This document shows, one piece after another, positions 58,745-64,000 of a stretch of DNA of 64,000 bases. Origin of the DNA: Pseudoxanthomonas sp. X-1 (lineage in GTDB: Bacteria > Pseudomonadota > Gammaproteobacteria > Xanthomonadales > Xanthomonadaceae). Within the stretch, counting starts at the first letter, position 1; each line of letters starts with the position of its first letter. Below the pieces are notes generated by a model, which saw only the letters and a list, made by a program, of their open reading frames with translations, was not told the DNA's origin and ran no database searches. Made by a program: the position numbers and the translations under genes. The stretch lies in contig NZ_CP083376.1 in NCBI RefSeq assembly GCF_020042665.1, positions 904,001-968,000 on the forward strand. The letters run 5' to 3'.

Positions 58745-59623
58745 ATGAACCAGAGCTCCGCCGCCACCGCCCTGGTGGCCAACAACCTCCCGATTCCCAG
58801 CCCGCTTGGCTCGCTGGACGCCTACATCGGCGCCGTGCACCAGATCCCGGTGCTCACCGTCGATGAGGAGCAGGCGCTGGCCCACCGTTTCCGCGATGCC
58901 AACGACCTGGACGCCGCGCGCGAACTGGTGCATTCGCACCTGCGTTTCGTCGTGCACGTCGCCCGTGGCTACAGCGGCTACGGCCTGCAGCTGGGCGACC
59001 TGATCCAGGAAGGCAACATCGGCCTGATGAAGGCCGTCAAGCGCTTCGACCCGGACATGGGTGTGCGCCTGGTGTCCTTCGCGGTGCACTGGATCCGCGC
59101 CGAGATGCACGAGTTCATCCTCAAGAACTGGCGCATCGTCAAGGTCGCCACGACCAAGGCCCAGCGCAAGCTGTTCTTCAACCTGCGCAAGTCCAAGACC
59201 CGCCTGGGCTGGATGAACGCGGCCGAAGTCAGCGCCGTCGCCAAGGACCTCAACGTTTCCGAGCGCGAAGTGGTCGAGATGGAGTCGCGCCTGTCCGGTC
59301 GTGACATCGGCTTCGATGCCCCATCCGACGAGGACGACGACCACGCCCCGCCGTCGCCGGCCGCCTATCTGATGGCCAACGAGGAGGATCCCTCCCAGGC
59401 CTACGAGCGCGCCGACAGCGAGGACAACCAGCTGGAGCTACTGCGCGAAGGCATGGCTAACCTGGACCAGCGCTCGCGCGACATCATCGCGCGCCGCTGG
59501 CTCGACGCCGATGCCAAGGTGACCCTGCAGGAGCTGGCCGACGAGTACGGCGTCTCGGCCGAGCGCATCCGCCAGATCGAGGCCAATGCGCTGAAGAAGA
59601 TGAAGGCGCTGTTTACCGCCTGA
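58745..59623 (+). CDS. rpoH: RNA polymerase heat-shock sigma factor RpoH (sigma-32)
   Basis: The 292-aa protein has sigma regions in order: SLDAYIGAVHQIPVLTVDEE (1.2), ELVHSHLRFVVHVARGYSGY, GLQLGDLIQEGNIGLMKAVK and FDPDMGVRLVSFAVHWIRAE (2.1-2.4), the RpoH box QRKLFFNLRKSKTRLGW, then region 4 (DQRSRDIIARRWLDADAKVT; LADEYGVSAERIRQIEANAL). It directs heat-shock and protein-quality genes. The gene stands alone and has a strong terminator. No Shine-Dalgarno sequence is visible upstream. Confidence 0.97.
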   Translation: MNQSSAATALVANNLPIPSPLGSLDAYIGAVHQIPVLTVDEEQALAHRFRDANDLDAARELVHSHLRFVVHVARGYSGYGLQLGDLIQEGNIGLMKAVKRFDPDMGVRLVSFAVHWIRAEMHEFILKNWRIVKVATTKAQRKLFFNLRKSKTRLGWMNAAEVSAVAKDLNVSEREVVEMESRLSGRDIGFDAPSDEDDDHAPPSPAAYLMANEEDPSQAYERADSEDNQLELLREGMANLDQRSRDIIARRWLDADAKVTLQELADEYGVSAERIRQIEANALKKMKALFTA

Positions 59624-59648
59624 TTGAGGTCAGCGCCTCGATGATCGA

Positions 59649-59676
59649 AAAGCCCCGCTTCTGGCGGGGCTTTTTT
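59649..59676 (+). terminator. Rho-independent terminator of rpoH
   Basis: AAAGCCCCGC (59649-59658) pairs with GCGGGGCTTT (59664-59673) and is followed by T residues to 59676, 25 bp after the rpoH stop. Confidence 0.93.
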
Positions 59677-59689
59677 GTGGTGCTTCACT

Positions 59690-60100
59690 GACCCGCCTCG
59701 CCCCGGCCGGGCGCGGCTCTTCGGCTCGGTCCTCCCTCCCTGTCGCACTCGCCGCCGCAAGCCATCCCTGTGGCCCGCTTTCCGCGCCCGACCGGGGCGA
59801 GGCACCGCGAGCGTAAAAAGCACGACTTCTTTCGACCCGAAGTCCCGGTGCGTGACGCGCAAGGCAGAGGGCCGGCGGGCGGGGGCCGCGACGAGCGAGG
59901 CAGGACGCCGAGCGCCCGAATCAGGGCAGGATGCCCTGGTTGAGGGAAAAGCGGCCCCCGCCCGCCAGGCCCTGTCCTCCCGGAGCCGAACCGCGCACGC
60001 ATCGTGATCGCTCGATCGGGAGAAGCTTGTTGATCACCTGCGCCAGCCGCGAGCACCAGCAGCAGATCGCAAGCCGCCCTGACAATCGCGTAATCGCGAT
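59690..60100. other. Gene-free stretch, probably a Xanthomonad repeat-like block
   Basis: Strongly biased GC-rich blocks with a short palindrome CAGGGCA/TGCCCTG around 59925-59941. On the minus strand it encodes DFGSKEVVLFTLAVPRPGRA, which resembles short repeated hypothetical frames I recall from related genomes (unverified). I do not count it as a gene. Confidence 0.3.
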
Positions 60101-60103
60101 TCA

Positions 60104-60122
60104 AGAGTCATTCTCATTTGCT
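60104..60122. promoter_or_regulatory. Fur box upstream of the siderophore receptor
   Basis: On the minus strand this reads AGCAAATGAGAATGACTCT, close to the AATGAGAATNATT core of Fur boxes. It lies about 160 bp before the receptor start and would make it iron-repressed. Confidence 0.55.
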
Positions 60123-60280
60123 AAGCTGCCGTGCATCCGGTCGCCGCCGCACGCGGCGACACGCGAAGTCCGTCCTCGTCCTGCACATGCCCGCCTCGCG
60201 AGCGTGATCGGTGGCGTGCGGCATTGCCAGATTCGCCCCAGCCGTCGCCAGGGCATCACCCCTGACCGAGGCTGTTCGAG

Positions 60281-62518
60281 ATGACTCCTGTTGCGCGTCG
60301 CACGCTCCGTGCGCCCGTTTCCCGTCCCCTGCGCCTGGCCCTGCTGGTGGCGCTGGCCGGTTCCCTGCCTGCCCATGCGCAGCAGGCCGAGACCGAGCAG
60401 GACGCCGACACGACCCTGGACACGCTGCACGTCACCGCCGAGCAGATCGCCAAGCAGGCGCTGGGAACCTCGATCATCACCCGCGAAGACATCGAGCGCC
60501 GGCCGCCGGCCAACGACCTGTCCGACCTGCTGCGGACCATGCCGGGCGTCAACCTGACCGGCAACAGCGCCTCGGGCGCCTATGGCAACAACCGCCAGAT
60601 CGACCTGCGCGGCATGGGGCCGGAGAACACGCTGATCCTGATCGACGGCCGCCGCGTGAGCGCGCGAGACTCGGTACGCATGGGCGTGGCCGGCGAGCGC
60701 AACAGCCGTGGCGATACCAACTGGGTGCCGGCCGAGGCGGTCGAGCGCATCGAAGTGCTGCGCGGCCCGGCCGCGGCGCGCTACGGCTCCGGCGCGGCCG
60801 GCGGCGTGGTCAACATCATCACCAAGCGCCCCACCGGCGATCTGTCGGGCAGCATGACGCTGTACGGCCTGGTGCCCGAGCACCGCGACGAGGGCGGCAG
60901 CCAGCGCGCCGGGTTCACCCTGAGCGGACCGCTGGCGCGCGACCTGTCCTTCCGCCTGTACGGCAATCTCAACAAGACCGATGCCGATGCGCCGGACATC
61001 AACACCGCTCATTCCCAGAGCGGTGTCGCCGCCGCCGGGCGCGAGGGCGTGCGCAACAAGGACATCAACGGCCTGCTGCGCTGGGATGCCAGCGACGCGC
61101 AAGTGGTCGAGGTCGAGTCGGGCTACAGCCGCCAGGGCAACATCTTCGCCGGCGACTATCTCAACAATTCCAACGCTACCGTGCTCAGCAAGGTCGGCGA
61201 CGAGACCAATGTGATGACCCGCCGCGATGCGGCGCTGACCCATCGCGGCAAGTGGGACTTCGGCACCTCACGCCTGACGGTGTCCCATGCGCGGACCGAC
61301 AACGACCGCATCGCCGAAGGCCTGGCCGGCGGGCCGGAGGGTTCGCTGTCGACCAATCCGGTGTGGACGCATTCGACCCTGCGCGACGTCGCCGCCGACG
61401 GCGAGATCAACGTGCCGACCACGCTCGGTGGCGTGGACAACATCTGGACGGTGGGATTCGAGTACCGCAAGAGTCGGCTGGACGATCCGTACTCGGTCTC
61501 GCAGGCGGCCACCGGCGTGGTCGGCATCGACCCGAGCGGTCGCAACGGCAAGACCGACGAACAGGTCAGCGCGGTGTTCGTCGAAGACAATCTCTACGCC
61601 ACCGAGCGGCTGACCCTGACGCCGGGCCTGCGCTTCGATCACCACAGCGCGTTCGGCAACGAACTCAGCCCCAGCCTCAACGTGCAGTACAGGCTTGCGC
61701 CGGACTGGCTGATCAAGGGTGGCGTGGCGCGCGCGTTCAAGGCGCCCAACCTGTACCAGGCCAACCCGAACTATCTCTACTACACGCGCGGCAACGGCTG
61801 TCCGGACTACTACACCGGCACCGGCGGCTGCTACATCCAGGGCAGCGCGGACCTGGATCCGGAGACCAGCATCAACAAGGAGATCGGCGTCGAGTGGCTG
61901 CCCGACACCGGCCACCACGCCTCGCTGACCTACTTCCACAACGACTACGACAACAAGATCGTGGCCGGCTACAGCGATTACTACCAAACGCCGGGACGGG
62001 CCTATGTCTATCAATGGATCAATGCCTCCAAGGCGCTGGTGCAGGGCGTGGAAGGCAATCTGAAGCTGCCGCTGCTCGGCGATCGTGGCGAGACGCTGAG
62101 CTGGAACACCAATCTGACCTGGATGATCGACAACAAGAACGAAGCCACCGGCCAACCGCTGTCGGTGATTCCCAAGTACACGCTCAACTCGACCCTGGAC
62201 TGGCGTGCGACCCGGCGCCTGTCCTTCGCGCTGATGGCCACCTTCTACGGCAAGCAGGAACAGGCGCGGCTGGACCGCAACAACGAGGCGGTGTGCGGCG
62301 CGGCGGGCCTGCCGGCGTGCGACACGCTCGGCGCCTACCAGCTGTGGAGCACCAGCCTGCGTTACCGCATCACGCGCGAGGTCAGCTTCGGCCTGGGCGT
62401 CAACAATCTTGCCGACAAGCGCATCTTCCGCGAAGGCAGCCGCGCCAGCAGCGCCGGCGCGCAGACCTATAACGAGCCCGGCCGCGCATACTGGGCCAGC
62501 CTGCGGTTCGGCTTCTGA
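60281..62518 (+). CDS. TonB-dependent siderophore receptor (FepA-like)
   Basis: The 745-aa outer-membrane protein has a signal peptide (LLVALAGSLPAHAQ), a plug domain (TLDTLHVTAEQIAKQALGTS; SDLLRTMPGVNLTGN; MGPENTLILIDGRRVS; VERIEVLRGPAAARYGSGAA) and a 22-strand barrel ending SLRFGF. The plug order and RGMGPENTLILIDG match FepA/BfrG/PfeA-type catecholate receptors. A TonB box lies early (DTLHVTA). It imports ferric siderophore using TonB energy. It is coupled to a periplasmic esterase by an overlapping TGATG. Confidence 0.92.
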   Translation: MTPVARRTLRAPVSRPLRLALLVALAGSLPAHAQQAETEQDADTTLDTLHVTAEQIAKQALGTSIITREDIERRPPANDLSDLLRTMPGVNLTGNSASGAYGNNRQIDLRGMGPENTLILIDGRRVSARDSVRMGVAGERNSRGDTNWVPAEAVERIEVLRGPAAARYGSGAAGGVVNIITKRPTGDLSGSMTLYGLVPEHRDEGGSQRAGFTLSGPLARDLSFRLYGNLNKTDADAPDINTAHSQSGVAAAGREGVRNKDINGLLRWDASDAQVVEVESGYSRQGNIFAGDYLNNSNATVLSKVGDETNVMTRRDAALTHRGKWDFGTSRLTVSHARTDNDRIAEGLAGGPEGSLSTNPVWTHSTLRDVAADGEINVPTTLGGVDNIWTVGFEYRKSRLDDPYSVSQAATGVVGIDPSGRNGKTDEQVSAVFVEDNLYATERLTLTPGLRFDHHSAFGNELSPSLNVQYRLAPDWLIKGGVARAFKAPNLYQANPNYLYYTRGNGCPDYYTGTGGCYIQGSADLDPETSINKEIGVEWLPDTGHHASLTYFHNDYDNKIVAGYSDYYQTPGRAYVYQWINASKALVQGVEGNLKLPLLGDRGETLSWNTNLTWMIDNKNEATGQPLSVIPKYTLNSTLDWRATRRLSFALMATFYGKQEQARLDRNNEAVCGAAGLPACDTLGAYQLWSTSLRYRITREVSFGLGVNNLADKRIFREGSRASSAGAQTYNEPGRAYWASLRFGF

Positions 62519-63456
62519 TGCGCGCGCTCGTCTCCTGCCTGACCGGCCTGCTGCTGCTGCTCGCGCTCGTCGCCGCGCCGGCGCGGGCCCAGCCCGATCT
62601 GAGCCGCACCACCGGGCCGACGCTGGCCGACACCGGTTCGCGCGCGTACGCCTTCCACGTGCTCAAGTTCGTCTCCGCCGATGGTCAGCGCCCTTACCGC
62701 GTGCGCGTGGCCGTGCCGAAGACGCCGGCGCCGGCCGGCGGCTTCCCCGCGCTGTATCTGCTCGACGGCAACGCGGCGCTGATGGAACTGGATGAGGCCG
62801 CGCTCGAGCGGCAGCGGGCCGGCGGGCATGCGCCGGTGCTGGTGTTCATCGCCACCGACAACGACCTGCGCATCGACAGTGCCGCGCGTTCCTACGACTA
62901 CACGCCGACGCCGGCCGATGGCGCGCAGGAGGACGCGCTGGGCCGGCGCAGCGGCGGCGCCGATGCGTTCCTTGCGGTGATCGTCGATCGGATACACCCG
63001 GCCGTGGCCCAGCTGGTGGCGCTGGATCCGGCGCGGCAGACGCTATGGGGGCATTCCTACGGCGGGCTGTTCGCGCTGCATGCCTTGTTCACCCGGCCGC
63101 AGGCGTTCAGTCGCTATGTCGCGGTGGACGCCTCGCTGTGGTGGGGTAGCGGCCAGATCCTCGAGGAAGCCGCGCGCTTCCAGGCCAAGACACTGCCGGC
63201 GCCGACCGCGCTGCTGATGCTCAACGGCCGCGGCGCGCAGGAGCGCGCCACGCCGCGGGCCGCCGATGCCGCGCGCAGCCAGGCGATGCAGGCGGCGCGG
63301 ATGCGGCTGCCCGCCGATGCGCCCGACACGCTGGCCGCGCAGCTGCGCAAGGTGTCCGGGCTCAGGGTGGAGCAGACGGCGCTGCCGGGGCTCTCGCATG
63401 GGCAGACGCTGGGCGCCTCGCTGCGGCAGGCGATGGATTTCGCCGGCGCGCCGTAG
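62518..63456 (+). CDS. IroE-like periplasmic siderophore esterase
   Basis: The 312-aa protein has a signal peptide (LLLLLALVAAPARAQ). The alpha/beta-hydrolase has RVRVAVPKTPAPAGGFPALY, LLDGNAALM, and the nucleophile Ser180 in LWGHSYGGLFALHALF, with a late His in PGLSHGQTLG. IroE/Fes-type enzymes cleave the trilactone backbone of enterobactin-like siderophores. Its stop/start overlap (TGATG) with the FepA-like receptor supports this role and gives co-expression under Fur. Confidence 0.85.
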   Translation: MRALVSCLTGLLLLLALVAAPARAQPDLSRTTGPTLADTGSRAYAFHVLKFVSADGQRPYRVRVAVPKTPAPAGGFPALYLLDGNAALMELDEAALERQRAGGHAPVLVFIATDNDLRIDSAARSYDYTPTPADGAQEDALGRRSGGADAFLAVIVDRIHPAVAQLVALDPARQTLWGHSYGGLFALHALFTRPQAFSRYVAVDASLWWGSGQILEEAARFQAKTLPAPTALLMLNGRGAQERATPRAADAARSQAMQAARMRLPADAPDTLAAQLRKVSGLRVEQTALPGLSHGQTLGASLRQAMDFAGAP

Positions 63457-63567
63457 GGCGGGGCCGCGCCTTGCAACTCGCTTGGTTTCTGCTGGAGCGG
63501 GAATCGGGGTCTGTCACGCCTCGCGCCAGGCTTCAGCCAATGCTCAAAGCCGCCGTCCACACCGCTT

Positions 63568-63645
63568 CGTTCCCGCGAACGCGGGAACCCAGCGCGCTGG
63601 GAGCTTGTTGAGCGAACGTCCATGGGTTCCCGCTTTCGCGGGAAG
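63568..63645. repeat. Paired TTCCCG/CGGGAA hairpin repeat, copy 5
   Basis: GTTCCCGCGAACGCGGGAAC (63569-63588) and GGTTCCCGCTTTCGCGGGAA (63625-63644) lie between the convergent esterase and ndh genes. A decayed copy is also at 55328-55367. Confidence 0.75.
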
Positions 63646-63734
63646 ACGGGAGGTTCGGCGAACGACCGGAGGTGGGTTCCTGCCGCGACGTTGAGGACAC
63701 GCATCGGCCCGCGTGCAACGGGCCGATGCGAAGC

Positions 63735-64000
63735 TCAGTCCGCCGCGCGGCGCGCTTCCGGCGCGAGGTCCTGCACGGCATGGTCGGGCACGGTTTCGCG
63801 CGGGGCCTGGCCGAAGATGATGCGGGCCGCGCGCTGGTAGCTCCAGTACGCCATGGCCCAGTTGACCAGCACGACGAAGCGGTTGCGGAAGCCGATCAGG
63901 AAGTACACGTGCGCGGCCAGCCAGAACCACCAGGCCAGCGGCCCGGACAGCTTGAACCGGCCCACGTGCACGATCGCCGCCATGCGGCCGATCGTGGCCA
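63735..64000 (-). CDS. ndh: Type II NADH dehydrogenase, C-terminal part (5' end outside window)
   Basis: The visible C-terminus reads ATIGRMAAIVHVGRFKLSGP, followed by the membrane-binding hydrophobic helix AWWFWLAAHVYFLIGFRNRF and VVLVNWAMAYWSYQRAARII, then a charged tail. This is the end of NDH-2 type flavoproteins, which pass electrons from NADH to quinone without pumping protons. Most of the gene lies to the right of the window. Confidence 0.88.
   Translation of the reverse strand, partial: ATIGRMAAIVHVGRFKLSGPLAWWFWLAAHVYFLIGFRNRFVVLVNWAMAYWSYQRAARIIFGQAPRETVPDHAVQDLAPEARRAAD

Noticed and set aside
59401..59862. Minus-strand frame behind rpoH
   Set aside because: It overlaps the rpoH 3' end and its terminator and has repeat-like composition.

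Overview
The window is chromosomal DNA from a high-GC gammaproteobacterium, most likely Xanthomonadaceae (Pseudoxanthomonas/Luteimonas/Lysobacter-like). I base this on the gene families (adenosylcobalamin-dependent split ribonucleotide reductase, OprB porin, DUF1800/DUF1501 pair, LacI-type TGACAGCGCTGTCA operator in front of a GH16 enzyme, TonB receptor with esterase) and on a dispersed intergenic TTCCCGCG/CGCGGGAA hairpin repeat of the kind common in that family. Genus is an inference. I found no rRNA, tRNA, CRISPR array or intact transposase.

Layout. (1) 1-6550, core: a YqjE-like/DUF883 pair, a Do-type periplasmic protease, then a class II ribonucleotide reductase split into NrdJa and NrdJb with a lysine-rich histone H1-like gene between them. 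(2) 6573-11806, accessory: a low-GC 466-aa gene of unknown function, then small orphan genes (DUF4259, small membrane proteins, a lipoprotein) interspersed with copies of a roughly 90-bp GGGTCAGAGTGCAGT-type element. (3) 12012-28619, mostly single-gene housekeeping and envelope functions: M28 peptidase, OprB porin, a RibD-like reductase, TspO, GNAT, YbaK, DUF1800/DUF1501, glycine-zipper protein, DUF3147, DUF3597, a secreted RCC1 propeller and an FMN reductase. (4) 29134-39561, a polymorphic-toxin island: an RHS protein encoded as three consecutive polypeptides, each with its own export signal, the last carrying a toxin domain followed by an ATGA-overlapping immunity gene. Downstream are a displaced RHS tip with an HETGH zincin motif, its ATGA-overlapping lipoprotein immunity candidate, and decayed fragments. 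(5) 39649-53713, secreted hydrolases: esterase, penicillin-acylase-like Ntn hydrolase, GH16, GH5, a GH2/GH5-like TIM-barrel enzyme and a purine nucleoside permease, plus a GGDEF cyclase and a quinone oxidoreductase. (6) 53697-64000: VOC protein, phosphatase-fold hydrolase, gnd, zinc ribbon protein, rpoH, a Fur-boxed TonB siderophore receptor with a coupled periplasmic esterase, and the 3' end of ndh.

The most unusual parts are the three-piece secreted RHS system with its orphan second tip, the split RNR interrupted by an H1-like gene (NrdJb carries an in-frame repeat-derived linker and an A9 slippery run), the 466-aa low-GC gene, and the array of orphan genes punctuated by similar short elements.
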